Origin: Bin87 sp965232895
Lineage (GTDB): Bacteria; Chloroflexota; Dehalococcoidia; Lucifugimonadales; UBA3495
DNA: 64,000 nt
NCBI GenBank assembly: GCA_965232895.1
Contig: OZ247430.1
Span: 2,294,001-2,358,000, forward strand
Direction of reading: 5' to 3'
Shown one piece after another: positions 17,220 to 25,510 of the stretch. Position numbers and translations under genes: made by a program. Under the pieces are notes generated by a model, which had not been told where the DNA came from, did not search any database, and saw only the letters and a list, made by a program, of their open reading frames with translations. The stretch's first letter is position 1; each line of letters opens with the position of its first letter.

Positions 17220-17903
17220 TTACTCAGCGCCGGCAAAGAGGTCAAATATCCGTTCGCGCACCGCGAAGCGGAAACCGGGCAGAACGTCGTCGTCACCATC
17301 GATGTACTCAGGGTCGTGCAGCATCTCGGGTTCCTGGCCGGGGTGGAACTTGATGACGGTGCGGGTTTCGCCGTCGATGTACCACGCCAGCCTGGCGCCG
17401 TGTTCCAGGAACAGGCCGATTTTCGCGGTTAGCTCGGCGCGGCTGTTGGATGGGGATTTTATCTCGGCGACAAAGTCCGGGATGATGCGAGGGAATGGGC
17501 GGTTCTCCGGCAGCATAATTTCGCGCCGGCGTTCTTCTCGTACCCACGCCGCATCCGGCCCAAAATGCGAACCATCGGGCAAGACGAAGCAGCTGGTGGA
17601 GCCGAAAGTGATTCCGCCATTCCGGTCCGTCCAAAGCAACAAATCTCCGGTTAGCCCGACTTCGTACACTGACCCGGGGCTACCGGTAGGCTCCCGAATC
17701 AAAAGGTGCCCCGTGTTGGAAATTTCGTACTCGGCCATATCGGCGTTCCTTGCTGCGAACCCCTCAAACCATGGGTCAAGGTCAGGGTCGTCCAGCGACT
17801 TGCCGAACTCGGCCAATGGTATTGCCACCACCCCCGTCCATCGCGGCGGCGGATTGTGGTGGACTTCCTGCGGCTGCGATGAAACGGCAGTTGTCATCGT
17901 CAC
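17220..17903 (-). CDS. Uma2 family restriction-endonuclease-fold protein
   Basis: The protein has 227 residues. IIPDFVAEIKSPSNSRAEL is the D-(x)-E-x-K core of the PD-(D/E)xK nuclease fold in Uma2 (DUF820) proteins, and LAWYIDGETRTVIKFHPGQE is the usual following strand pair. The C-terminal VLPGFRFAVRERIFDLF ends the family domain. These genes are common and often multi-copy in Chloroflexi and Cyanobacteria; whether they cleave DNA is unknown. It lies 22 nt upstream of the enoyl-CoA hydratase gene start but is probably unrelated in function. Confidence 0.8.
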   Translation of the reverse strand: MTMTTAVSSQPQEVHHNPPPRWTGVVAIPLAEFGKSLDDPDLDPWFEGFAARNADMAEYEISNTGHLLIREPTGSPGSVYEVGLTGDLLLWTDRNGGITFGSTSCFVLPDGSHFGPDAAWVREERRREIMLPENRPFPRIIPDFVAEIKSPSNSRAELTAKIGLFLEHGARLAWYIDGETRTVIKFHPGQEPEMLHDPEYIDGDDDVLPGFRFAVRERIFDLFAGAE

Positions 17904-17996
17904 TGCTCCGGGCTGTTAAAATGGATGCTCAAAGGACGCGCCGTTATGGGGCGCGCGAGATGACGTGACGACTTATCGGTCACGCGTTCAGATAAC

Positions 17997-18770
17997 TTAC
18001 GTTTCTACCGGCTGGTCGCTATCCATCCATTCCGCGTAGGAACCGTCGTACAGGCTGACGGTGTAGCCCATCCGGTCCAGGGCCAGCCACGTGACCGAGG
18101 CGCGTATGCCGCTGCGGCAGTAGGCGATGACGGGCTCGCCTTCCGCGACGCCGGCGCCGGCCAGCCGTTCCCGCAGCGTGTCCTGGTTGCAGTACAGGTT
18201 GCCGTCCACACCGGCCAAGTCGGCATGGGGGATACTGACGGCGCCTGGAATGCGACCGGGGCGGTGGTCCATTTCGAACTCGCCTCGATACTCTTCAGGC
18301 GAGCGGGCGTCCACCAGCGTGGCCGAGCCCGCGTTGGCGACGTCATCTAGGGAGGCACGTATTGCCGGATTGAGGTTGAACGAGAACGTTGCTGCCTGGA
18401 CGGGAACCGGCCGGTACAGGACCTCGCGGCCTTCGTCCTTCCACGCCTCGTAGCGCAAATCCATGATGTGGACGTCGGTCCGGCCCAGGTATTCCAGGAT
18501 CCACGCGGCCATGGCGGCGTTGCGCCCGTCCTGGTGGTCATAGAGGATCGGCGTGACCTCGTCCCCGAGGCCAGCGTCGCCAAGGGCGGCGGCCAGTTGC
18601 GCGGGCGGGCCCAGGCGTCCATCGGGCGCCTGCAACTTCTTGTAAGGTACGCTGACGGCGCCCCGCAGGTGGCCCATGAGATAGCGCATGGCCGACCGGG
18701 GATCGACTATCAGGTATCCCGGCTGGCCGATGCGCTCGGCGACCCAGTCCGCTGTAACGAACGTTGCCAT
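17997..18770 (-). CDS. Sulfurtransferase, two rhodanese domains
   Basis: The 257-residue protein starts at MATFVTADWVAERIG. The first rhodanese domain (LIVDPRSAMRYLMGHLRGAV) lacks an active Cys; its loop reads LYDHQDGRNAAMAAW. The second has ATLVDARSPEEYRGE and the active-site loop AYCRSGIRAS with the catalytic Cys, as in thiosulfate and 3-mercaptopyruvate sulfurtransferases. The stop of the upstream OsmC gene overlaps this ATG by one nucleotide (TGATG), so the two are coupled. A role in sulfur transfer or cyanide/thiol detoxification is the family expectation. Confidence 0.85.
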   Translation of the reverse strand: MATFVTADWVAERIGQPGYLIVDPRSAMRYLMGHLRGAVSVPYKKLQAPDGRLGPPAQLAAALGDAGLGDEVTPILYDHQDGRNAAMAAWILEYLGRTDVHIMDLRYEAWKDEGREVLYRPVPVQAATFSFNLNPAIRASLDDVANAGSATLVDARSPEEYRGEFEMDHRPGRIPGAVSIPHADLAGVDGNLYCNQDTLRERLAGAGVAEGEPVIAYCRSGIRASVTWLALDRMGYTVSLYDGSYAEWMDSDQPVET

Positions 18771-19306
18771 CAGCCGACCATTTCGAAGTCGGTTGCGACG
18801 GACGTCGGATTGGTCACCGACTGGGTGACGGGAGAGCCCTCCACGGCCAGCCGCCAGATTTCGCGCAGGGTGTCCTCGTCGGCGTCGGCGCGCACGAAGC
18901 ACTTGGCCGAGATCTGCCCGTAGCCGGGATTGCCCTCGTCCTCGACGCCGGCCCACTTGCGGATGTTGTCGAAGTAGCCTTCCACCGCGATTTCCAGGTC
19001 GTGGACGCGGACGCCCTGCTTGGTGGCGTTGACCACGAAGCCGACGGTCATGCAGCTGCCGATGGCGGAGAGCAGTTGCTCGTGGGCGCTGGCGGCCACG
19101 TCGGTGGCGGTGAGGTCGCCGGGCTCGTCCATGTCAACCTGGTGGTTGCGCATGTAGGCGCGGGCGCGCATGCCGTCCTGCCAGACGATGCGGGACTTCC
19201 ACGGGCCGGTTACCGCGTTGAAAACTTCGGGATCCCGAAAGGAGTCCAGCACCTCGGCCAGTTTCTCCCGGGGCAAACCGTTGAGATTTCCTTCTTGCTG
19301 CGCCAT
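18770..19306 (-). CDS. OsmC family protein
   Basis: The 178-residue protein has the OsmC layout: an N-terminal strand with WQDGMRARAYMRNH, an HEQLLSAIGSCMTVGFVVNA helix carrying the first reactive Cys after SAIGS, and a C-terminal half with RADADEDTLREIW. The second Cys of peroxidase-type OsmC is seen in SAKCFVRAD. Family members are thiol-dependent peroxidases or less-defined redox proteins. It is translationally coupled to the sulfurtransferase, which fits a shared thiol or sulfane-sulfur role. Confidence 0.8.
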   Translation of the reverse strand: MAQQEGNLNGLPREKLAEVLDSFRDPEVFNAVTGPWKSRIVWQDGMRARAYMRNHQVDMDEPGDLTATDVAASAHEQLLSAIGSCMTVGFVVNATKQGVRVHDLEIAVEGYFDNIRKWAGVEDEGNPGYGQISAKCFVRADADEDTLREIWRLAVEGSPVTQSVTNPTSVATDFEMVG

Positions 19307-19362
19307 ATTGAACTCCTTGTTGCTAATGTGATTGATGCTCCAGGTTGGGCTCTTCGTTCCGG

Positions 19363-19767
19363 TTAACCGCTGGCGACGTGGGACGTTTTGGACATCGCTG
19401 CGATCACCGGAGCCAAGTTTTTTGATGCGTTGCGCAGGTCAACGGCGATGGCAGTCAAGTAGCTCGGATCATAATTGTCGGGTCGCCAGTACGCAATCAG
19501 GTCGCCGTTTTCGGCGATGACGGTTGCGGTTTCCGTGCCGTTGCCGAAGGTGAGCGTGTCCGTTTCTTTGCTGTAGGAACGCTTGCCGAGGGGCAGCCAC
19601 GCGCTGATGCCGATGACTTCCAGGGCGGCCGCGCAGCGGCTCTCATCTTCAGGAACGTGCAATATGATCGACCAATTTTCCGCCACCTCGAAGCCACCAC
19701 ACGTTGGCTGATTGAAGTGCAAGCCTATGGCATCGATTTCTGGGTCATAGTGCGCGATCAGGTTCAT
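19363..19767 (-). CDS. DUF2283-like small protein, possible antitoxin
   Basis: The protein has 134 residues from the internal Met of MNLIAHYDPEIDAIGLHFN. The N-terminal YDPEIDAIGLHF is the DUF2283 signature (Y-x-x-x-x-D-x-L-x-I). The rest, including NWSIILHVPEDES and VIAENGDLIAYWRPDNYDPS, is not a recognised domain. It overlaps the end of the gene before it by 23 nt. DUF2283 genes are often partnered with DUF4258-type genes in toxin-antitoxin-like pairs. This placement fits that pattern, but no activity is shown by the sequence. Confidence 0.5.
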   Translation of the reverse strand: MNLIAHYDPEIDAIGLHFNQPTCGGFEVAENWSIILHVPEDESRCAAALEVIGISAWLPLGKRSYSKETDTLTFGNGTETATVIAENGDLIAYWRPDNYDPSYLTAIAVDLRNASKNLAPVIAAMSKTSHVASG

Positions 19768-20131
19768 CTCGCGCCTCCAGCCTTGCGTAATTTCGTTGGA
19801 AGTATCCCATGTCACCGCTGTTCAGTTTTACTGCTGCGGTGGTGTCCAGGAACGCCGATATTATTCTCTGGTCGTCAATTGAGACGGCTACTCGCATCAG
19901 ACGCTGGTCACCTCCATACTCAATCCAGCCAAGGAAGGCGATACTCTGCCTGCCACAACGGTCGTATCTGGTGCCTCGGATGACCCAATTCTCTAGAACT
20001 TCGCGCAGCCGTTCCAGAGTAATCTCAGGATGTATCGACGCCGCTTGCTGCTGCAAATGAGCGGTGACTTGACGTGTCCTCCCGCCCGCAGTCAGAGTTT
20101 GCGGCAGCGATGCCACGTCGCGCCTACGCAT
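19745..20131 (-). CDS. Hypothetical protein, DUF4258/toxin-like
   Basis: The protein has 128 residues. The core LERLREVLENWVIRGTRYDR and RLMRVAVSIDDQRIISAFLD resembles the strand-rich half of DUF4258 or RelE-like small proteins, but the usual His/Arg N-terminal motif is absent. The first ATG overlaps the stop of the methionine synthase-like gene by 8 nt; a later start is possible. The next gene is DUF2283-like and overlaps by 23 nt. I consider it an uncharacterised partner of that gene. Confidence 0.45.
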   Translation of the reverse strand: MRRRDVASLPQTLTAGGRTRQVTAHLQQQAASIHPEITLERLREVLENWVIRGTRYDRCGRQSIAFLGWIEYGGDQRLMRVAVSIDDQRIISAFLDTTAAVKLNSGDMGYFQRNYARLEARDEPDRAL

Positions 20132-21287
20132 ATTCCTTGCGCAGGATCTCCGCGGCTTCCGTGATCACGGCCATCTTCCTGGCGGCCATCTCGTGGGTGT
20201 TGACGTTGCGCTCGGCGAAGGTGCCGAAACCGCAGTCGGGGTTCAGGTAGATCTTGTCGGGGTCGAAGTATTGGAGCAGTTCCTTGACGCGTTCGACGAT
20301 CTGCTCGGGCGGCTCGATGTCGTCGGTGCGCGGATTGACCACGCCGAGGCCGATCTCCTTCTCGTTGCTGTATTCCTTGAACACTTCCATCTCGCCGGCG
20401 CGGGGAGTGGCGCACTCCAGCACCAGCTGGTCGATGTTCATCTGCACCAGGTAGGGAAGCATGGGGCCGTAGTTGCCGGTGAGCAGCACCTCTTCCTTTT
20501 TGCTCCAGTTGCCGCGGCAGATGTGCACGCCGGTCTTGATGCCGTCGATGCCTTCCAGCGTCTCGTTCATCAGCCGAACCGCCATCTCCAGCTCATCGGT
20601 GGGGTCGCGGCGGTTGGGCAGCGCGGCGCACATGAAGGTCTCGGTGGTCTCTTCGCCGAACACCACCTGGGAAAGGGTGGGCTCGTCCAGCTGCACAAAG
20701 TCACAGCCCAGATCGCGCAGGGCGATGATCTCCTCGCGCAGTATCTCGACCACGTCCCGGGCCAGGTCGTCGGGGGTGGGATACGCCTTGTCCGACAATC
20801 CCTCGAACCAGGCCGAGCGGGTGAGCATGTAGGGACCGGGAATGGGTACCTTGATCTGCCGGTCGGTGTGCTCGCGCATGTAGGCCAACTCGTCCAGGGC
20901 CAGGCCGGCGCGCTTGCCGATCTTGTCGATCACGATGGGGCTCTTGATGGCGAAGGACGGCACGTCCAGCGCGCGCAGCACCTCCTCCATGCGGGCGCGA
21001 TCGCTGGAGTAGTCCAGCAGCTCCGACACCTTCATCAGCTGCATGCCGGTGAGCTTGTCCACGGCGAAGGAGTAGAAGTTGTCCCGCCGTTGCTCGCCGT
21101 CGCTGATGATGTCAACGCCGGCCTCTTCCTGGGCGCGAATGCAGGCGAGGACATCGTCGTCGGCCAGCGCACTGAATTCGTCGTAGGTTATCTCGCCCGC
21201 TTCCTTGCGGCGCAGGGCGCGGATCAGCTCGGTGGACCGGGGCCAGCTACCGACCACGGTAACGGGAAACAGGGGTGCGTCCGCCAT
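20124..21287 (-). CDS. Cobalamin-independent methionine synthase II-like protein
   Basis: The 387-residue protein starts at MADAPLFPVTVVGSWPRSTE. Family blocks are clear: VGSWPRSTELIRALRR, DIISDGEQRRDNFYSF, DFVQLDEPTLSQVVFGEET, then GVHICRGNW (with the first zinc ligands) and DKIYLNPDCGFGTFAERNV, whose Cys is a zinc ligand in MetE. It lacks the N-terminal barrel of full MetE (about 750 residues), like the many standalone MetE C-terminal homologues whose methyl donor is often not methyl-tetrahydrofolate. No riboswitch was seen upstream. Confidence 0.85.
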   Translation of the reverse strand: MADAPLFPVTVVGSWPRSTELIRALRRKEAGEITYDEFSALADDDVLACIRAQEEAGVDIISDGEQRRDNFYSFAVDKLTGMQLMKVSELLDYSSDRARMEEVLRALDVPSFAIKSPIVIDKIGKRAGLALDELAYMREHTDRQIKVPIPGPYMLTRSAWFEGLSDKAYPTPDDLARDVVEILREEIIALRDLGCDFVQLDEPTLSQVVFGEETTETFMCAALPNRRDPTDELEMAVRLMNETLEGIDGIKTGVHICRGNWSKKEEVLLTGNYGPMLPYLVQMNIDQLVLECATPRAGEMEVFKEYSNEKEIGLGVVNPRTDDIEPPEQIVERVKELLQYFDPDKIYLNPDCGFGTFAERNVNTHEMAARKMAVITEAAEILRKEYA

Positions 21288-21461
21288 GGGTGTCCCTCCA
21301 GGACTGCGATTATTCGATGCGTGCGGCGGCAACGCGACCAGCGCGGAGGCGTGCCGCCGCCGAATAATCTACACCAGAAACCCTGCGGCGTATAGATTAA
21401 CTGATGGAGGCGTGTCGAGACCCATACGCCCGCCACCGCCAGGGTCACACGGGTGCCTGGG

Positions 21462-21890
21462 TCAGAAAAGTCGGAACTGCCCGTCTGGCGTCTTGTTGTC
21501 TTTAGGAAGGCTGCCAGTTCGGTGTCGGTAGCCCGTCAGCTTTTTGGCCTCTAGGCGTTGGGCTGCGGATCGACTCATTCGTGGTGATTCGACTACCAAC
21601 GAGCCTCCCTTATCCAGTTTCCCCGACTTGGCATGCTCAGCTCGCCGTCGGTTTGGATTGTTGGTGGTCCCGATGTAGGTTCTCTTGCCTTTCGCGTCGT
21701 ACAGTGAATAAGCAACAACCTTCTTGCCACTGCCGCTTCCGCCCGCGCCCTTATTGCCGGAGCTGGATTTGTTCCGAGTGCTTCCTTTGGGCCCACCGCC
21801 ATGTCCGCTGTTGCCGCCGGTTCGCCTGCCCCCGGCCGCCCCGCTCTTGAAACCGCCACGAAATCCGCTTCTGCCACTTGCTCTCGCCAT
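21462..21890 (-). CDS. GIY-YIG nuclease domain protein with Gly/Ser-rich N-terminus
   Basis: The protein has 142 residues. Residues 1-56 are low-complexity Gly/Ser/Lys-rich. The rest holds VVAYSLYDAKGKRTYIGTTN, a GIY-YIG core of the form AYSLYD-TYIG, followed by NPNRRRAEH with the catalytic Arg. The conserved C-terminal part SRSAAQRLEAKKLTGYRHR also fits single-domain family members. It is separate from the other GIY-YIG gene at 8.3 kb and is not closely similar to it. The basic tail suggests nucleic-acid binding. Confidence 0.75.
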   Translation of the reverse strand: MARASGRSGFRGGFKSGAAGGRRTGGNSGHGGGPKGSTRNKSSSGNKGAGGSGSGKKVVAYSLYDAKGKRTYIGTTNNPNRRRAEHAKSGKLDKGGSLVVESPRMSRSAAQRLEAKKLTGYRHRTGSLPKDNKTPDGQFRLF

Positions 21891-21944
21891 ATGCGTATAC
21901 CTCGTTCGTTTTTATGGGCTTGATTTCAGCATACTAGCCTGTGC

Positions 21945-22718
21945 TCAGTGCTGCCCGATGAACTCCAGCACCAGGCCGTTCCATACTTGCGGCCGTTCCC
22001 AGAAACCGGCGTGTCCCGCCTCGGGTAACGACACGAAACGGCTGCCGGGGATACGCTCCGCCTGCATGCGCATCAGCGCCGGCGGGGATACTAGGTCGGA
22101 CTCGCCGGACAGCGCCATCGCCGGCACGCTCATGGTGGCCAGCCGGGCGTAGGTGGTGGGCTCCCGCAACGGCTGGGCCGGCAGAGAGCCGTAGGGCCGG
22201 CTGGCGTGTTCGATCTCCAGCCAGCGGGCCGTGCCCTCGGGGTCTGTGCCACGGTACGATGGCCCCAGTTCGTACAGCTCCACGGGCAGGTTGCGGATTT
22301 CCGGCGGGCGGATGCGATCCTGCACCTCCAGGTACTCCGGGTCCTGGATGCCGGCGATGGTGTTGGCGAACACCAGGCTGCGCACCCGCTCGGGATGGGC
22401 CAGCGCGTACCCTATGGCCGTGATCCCGCCGGCGGCGGTGCCGATCACATGGAACCCGTCCAGGCCCAGGTGCTCGACCAGGCCGTGCAGGTCTTCGTCC
22501 TGGTAGCCGGGTTGCAAGGCTTCATCGGTATTGCGGGACTTTCCCCAGGTGCGCCGGTCATAGGTGATGCAGCGGTAGCCGGCCAGCGTGAAGGCGGGCA
22601 GCTGGTAGATCCAGCAGTCGCAGGTGCCGGAGGCGGCATGGCAGAAGACCACCGGAATGCCGTCCCCTCCGGTGTCCTCGTACCAGAGGTCGACGCCGGG
22701 CAGGTTCACGTAAGGCAT
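21945..22718 (-). CDS. Alpha/beta hydrolase with Ala in the nucleophile elbow
   Basis: The 257-residue protein has the alpha/beta fold of enol-lactone hydrolases and haloalkane-type enzymes. VVFCHAASGTCDCW is the oxyanion loop (HGxxG-like). The Asp-containing ALSGESDLVSPPALM and the His-containing PEAGHAGFWERP complete a triad. The nucleophile elbow, normally G-x-S-x-G, reads VIGTAAGGITA: the Ser position is Ala. A different chemistry, or a binding role, is possible. It lies 4 nt downstream of the AXE1-like gene and shares its strand. Confidence 0.75.
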   Translation of the reverse strand: MPYVNLPGVDLWYEDTGGDGIPVVFCHAASGTCDCWIYQLPAFTLAGYRCITYDRRTWGKSRNTDEALQPGYQDEDLHGLVEHLGLDGFHVIGTAAGGITAIGYALAHPERVRSLVFANTIAGIQDPEYLEVQDRIRPPEIRNLPVELYELGPSYRGTDPEGTARWLEIEHASRPYGSLPAQPLREPTTYARLATMSVPAMALSGESDLVSPPALMRMQAERIPGSRFVSLPEAGHAGFWERPQVWNGLVLEFIGQH

Positions 22719-22722
22719 GGGA

Positions 22723-23640
22723 TCAGTCCTGCCAGTGGGGCGGCAGGCTGGGTTCCGCCATGCCGAACTGTTCGGACAGCCATTCCTCGGCGTAGCGTCC
22801 GTCCCGGTAGCCGGAATGCTCCGCCTTGTGGACGGTGGTTTCGCCCCGAATGTCGTCGATCAACGGCTGCAGGGTGGCGGCGTCCAGCGCGGAGCCGTCC
22901 GCTCCCGCCATCAGCAGCGTCGTCGCGCTGATCCGGGCGCCGAACCAGCGCAGGTCGAAGTAGGAGAGCGTGTTATGCACCGCATCGCGGCGGGTCGGAT
23001 GCAATCGCAGGTAGTCGTTGATCTCCTCCAGCGGGTACGCGCTGGTTCGAGAGGCCAACTCGGCGGTGGCGTACAGCAGGGTAGGCGTGGACACCAGGTG
23101 AGTGACCTGCGGGCCCAGGGCCGCCGTGGTCAGGGCCAGGTCATTGCCGATGGCGGCGATGCGGTTGGCGTCCACCTCCGGCCGGGCGGCCAGGTATTGG
23201 AGGCCACGAACGCAGTCAGCCACGATGCCCCGGTACACATAGGACGCGGGATCGTCGATGCCGTCGGTGAGTTGTCCCGGGAAGGCGGCCGCGTAGGGCT
23301 GGTCGGCCAGGCGCTGCCCCCGCACGCAGATGGCGAAGGTGACGTGCTCCCGGCGCTGGCCGTTGGCCTGCCCCTGAGGCACCAGGTCGGTCACGCTGCC
23401 GTAGCGCGGCAGGTGGTAGCGGGCCGGGAAGGGACCGTCGCCGGTCGGAATGCTCAGGTAGCCGTAGAGACGGTATGGTCCCAGGGAGGTCAGACGCACT
23501 CCGTAGGCGTTTGCGAAATCGGTGGAGCGCAGCGAGAGTTCCTGCACCTCCGGCGCGACCGGGAACCGGGCCAGTTCCGTCAGCACGTCGTGCCAGTAGG
23601 TGTCGAAATCGTGGGGCTTGGCGCCGGTGGAGGTGGTCAT
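22723..23640 (-). CDS. AXE1-like esterase fold, catalytic Ser absent
   Basis: The 305-residue protein aligns along its length with the next gene upstream (23654-24580). Shared blocks are the start FDTYWHDVLTELARFP, the central YRGIVADCVRGLQYL, and ARPEVDANRIAAIGND. In the neighbour the elbow is GVTGHSQGGG with the catalytic Ser; here it is AAIGNDLALT, so Asp replaces Ser and the following Gly is lost. It is therefore probably not an esterase in the usual sense. The His near the C-terminus (VHKAEHSGYRDG) remains. The tandem arrangement indicates duplication and divergence. Confidence 0.7.
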   Translation of the reverse strand: MTTSTGAKPHDFDTYWHDVLTELARFPVAPEVQELSLRSTDFANAYGVRLTSLGPYRLYGYLSIPTGDGPFPARYHLPRYGSVTDLVPQGQANGQRREHVTFAICVRGQRLADQPYAAAFPGQLTDGIDDPASYVYRGIVADCVRGLQYLAARPEVDANRIAAIGNDLALTTAALGPQVTHLVSTPTLLYATAELASRTSAYPLEEINDYLRLHPTRRDAVHNTLSYFDLRWFGARISATTLLMAGADGSALDAATLQPLIDDIRGETTVHKAEHSGYRDGRYAEEWLSEQFGMAEPSLPPHWQD

Positions 23641-23653
23641 GCCGTGTTACCCG

Positions 23654-24580
23654 TCAGTCCTTCAAGTGCGTGGCCATAAAGGCGTCCACGACCGCAGCAT
23701 GCTCGTGGTTGTTGGCGTCGTGCCCGTGGCCGTCGTAGGCGTATATCTTCTTGTCAGCGCTGGCGATGGCGTCGAACGTGGCAAAGCCGGTTTCCGGCGG
23801 ACAGGTGCTGTCCTGCAATCCCACGCTCACGATGGTCGGGCAGGTTATCCGGTGGGCCAGGTTGATGCCGTCGAAGTAGGCCAGCGTATTTTCCACCTGT
23901 TCTCGGCTTTCGGGGTACATCCGCAGGTAGTCGGTGATTTCCTGGTAGGGGTAGGCGTCGGTTAACTCGATGGCATCCATGTAACCGCACAGGTACGGCG
24001 CGCCGGCCGCCGCCGCCTTGATCTCCGGCCGCAGCGCCGCCGTGGACACGGTGAGGCCGCCGCCCTGGCTGTGTCCGGTCACGCCGATGCGGTCGCCGTT
24101 GACCTCATCCCGCCCCAGCAGGAAATCCACGGCGCGGCACGCGTCCATATAGAAGCCCCGGTAGGAATAGGTGTTCCGGTCCACCATGCCGTAGGTCAGC
24201 AGGCCCGGGTAGCCGGGGTTGAACTGGCGATTGCTCCGCAGCTTGCCGCGAGGCGCGACGCTGAAGGCGGCGTAACCGCGGGCCGCCCAGTTCTTGGGCA
24301 CCGGCGGCTCCATGTTGTATCCGGGCACCTGGAGCAGGCCCGGCAAGGGGCCCTCGCGCTGGCGGGGCACGGCGTACCAGCCGGCGATTTGCACATGGTC
24401 GAGGCTGGTGTAGAACACCTCGTAGACGTCGATGTGCGCGGTGGACCGGAGGGGGTCGTAAACCACCTCCGGATCCAGGGGAATCTGAGCGGTTTCCGCC
24501 AGCACGTCGTCCCAGAACCGGTCGATGTCCTCCGGCTTGTGAACTTTGCTGACGTATTGGTCGGCGGGCATTCGGGGCAT
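23654..24580 (-). CDS. Acetylxylan esterase / cephalosporin-C deacetylase family (AXE1)
   Basis: The 308-residue protein has the full AXE1 pattern: GYAAFSVAPRGKLRSN, then YSYRGFYMDACRAVDFLLG, the nucleophile elbow GVTGHSQGGGLTVS with Ser, and GLQDSTCPPETGFATFD with the catalytic Asp. YAYDGHGHDANNHEHA carries the His. Enzymes of this family remove acetyl groups from sugars or antibiotics. There is no signal peptide, so it acts in the cytoplasm. It is the intact member of the pair with 22723-23640. Confidence 0.85.
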   Translation of the reverse strand: MPRMPADQYVSKVHKPEDIDRFWDDVLAETAQIPLDPEVVYDPLRSTAHIDVYEVFYTSLDHVQIAGWYAVPRQREGPLPGLLQVPGYNMEPPVPKNWAARGYAAFSVAPRGKLRSNRQFNPGYPGLLTYGMVDRNTYSYRGFYMDACRAVDFLLGRDEVNGDRIGVTGHSQGGGLTVSTAALRPEIKAAAAGAPYLCGYMDAIELTDAYPYQEITDYLRMYPESREQVENTLAYFDGINLAHRITCPTIVSVGLQDSTCPPETGFATFDAIASADKKIYAYDGHGHDANNHEHAAVVDAFMATHLKD

Positions 24581-24682
24581 ATTGCTATCCTGCTTTTTCT
24601 TCGCGCTGTGCTTTGCTCACCCGGAAACGCCACGCTCATGTGATGGTTCCGTCGAGCGTACTGGAAACGGTTAAAGGTGCCT

Positions 24683-25171
24683 TTATGACCGTCTGACCCG
24701 GGACATGAGGTAGGTGATGAACAGCCTGATTTCGTCCAGCGGGGTATTGATGAAACTCACTAGCGCGTCTTCCGCGTCATCTATGAGTTGGTTCACTTGG
24801 CTCTGTTCAAAGATTGCTCCAGGATCGTAGTCAGCCTCGTGACGTCGCTGCTGTAAGTCCACCAGTACGGCTGCGAATCTTCGAATGTTCTGACTGAATC
24901 GGCGCATATTGTCGGCGTCGTTGCATTTGCTCCTGGCCGGCCCGTGATCGACGGTGCGGTACGCCATGTTCCAGAGTTCTCGTCCCATTTGGCTGTTGAC
25001 ATGTGGGCCGGCCATCACGTCCGCGTAGGCGCAGCACAAGGTATGGACCGTAGCGTAGTAGGCGCAGCTGACCGCTTTGCGAAGCTCGGTGTCGGTTGTT
25101 CTTGCTGGGTTGCTGGCGTTGCCGCCTGCGGCCAGCGTCCTCGCGACGGCAATCAGATCACTCGGCTCCAA
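24683..25171 (-). CDS. HEPN-like protein, second gene of recurrent two-gene module (copy A)
   Basis: The protein has 162 residues from a TTG start, LEPSDLIAVART. It is mostly helical. The HEPN-type motif RRHEADYDPGAIF lies at residues 109-121, and the AYYATVHTLC helix near residues 37-46 is the common HEPN/UPF0332 start. It overlaps the preceding gene by exactly 14 nt. The same TTG start, the same overlap and a clearly homologous protein occur at 61062-61523 (shared RHEADY and AYYA blocks). HEPN proteins of this type are often ribonuclease toxins; that role is inferred. Confidence 0.65.
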   Translation of the reverse strand: MEPSDLIAVARTLAAGGNASNPARTTDTELRKAVSCAYYATVHTLCCAYADVMAGPHVNSQMGRELWNMAYRTVDHGPARSKCNDADNMRRFSQNIRRFAAVLVDLQQRRHEADYDPGAIFEQSQVNQLIDDAEDALVSFINTPLDEIRLFITYLMSRVRRS

Positions 25172-25475
25172 TGCCGGCTTTCTCCTTTCGAATTTCCCAA
25201 TCCTGTTTGCTGAAGAACGATCTGTGGGGAACGTGCTTGATCCCCAAGTCAACCAGTTGGGGGAGCAGGCGCGCTATCAGGCCGCTGGTCCATTTCGAGT
25301 CGAGCTTGCTTTGGTTGCCGTTGAACACGATGCGGATGTGCAGATACGGGTCTCCATACTGGTCGATTTCCTGCGCGATGTCGATGGGCCCGAACTCCAA
25401 TTCCCCTTTGAACCTGCCGGCCAGGTCTTCATACACCATCTTGACGATGGCGTCATTCACGTCCTGGGTTATCAT
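25158..25475 (-). CDS. Unknown small protein, first gene of HEPN module (copy A)
   Basis: The 105-residue protein is acidic at the N-terminus and contains DPYLHIRIVFNGNQSKLD and a C-terminal RSFFSKQDWEIR segment. I do not recognise a named family. It aligns in outline with the gene at 61510-61836, which has SPYFRILVGYRGQD at the same place and LRRELDELGI against LLPQLVDLGI. In both copies it precedes and overlaps an HEPN-like gene by 14 nt. An antitoxin or nucleotidyltransferase-like partner role is possible, but no MNT motif is visible. Confidence 0.6.
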   Translation of the reverse strand: MITQDVNDAIVKMVYEDLAGRFKGELEFGPIDIAQEIDQYGDPYLHIRIVFNGNQSKLDSKWTSGLIARLLPQLVDLGIKHVPHRSFFSKQDWEIRKEKAGIGAE

Positions 25476-25510
25476 AACGGTGGTATCTCCGGTGGCGGGG
25501 ACCAATCGCC

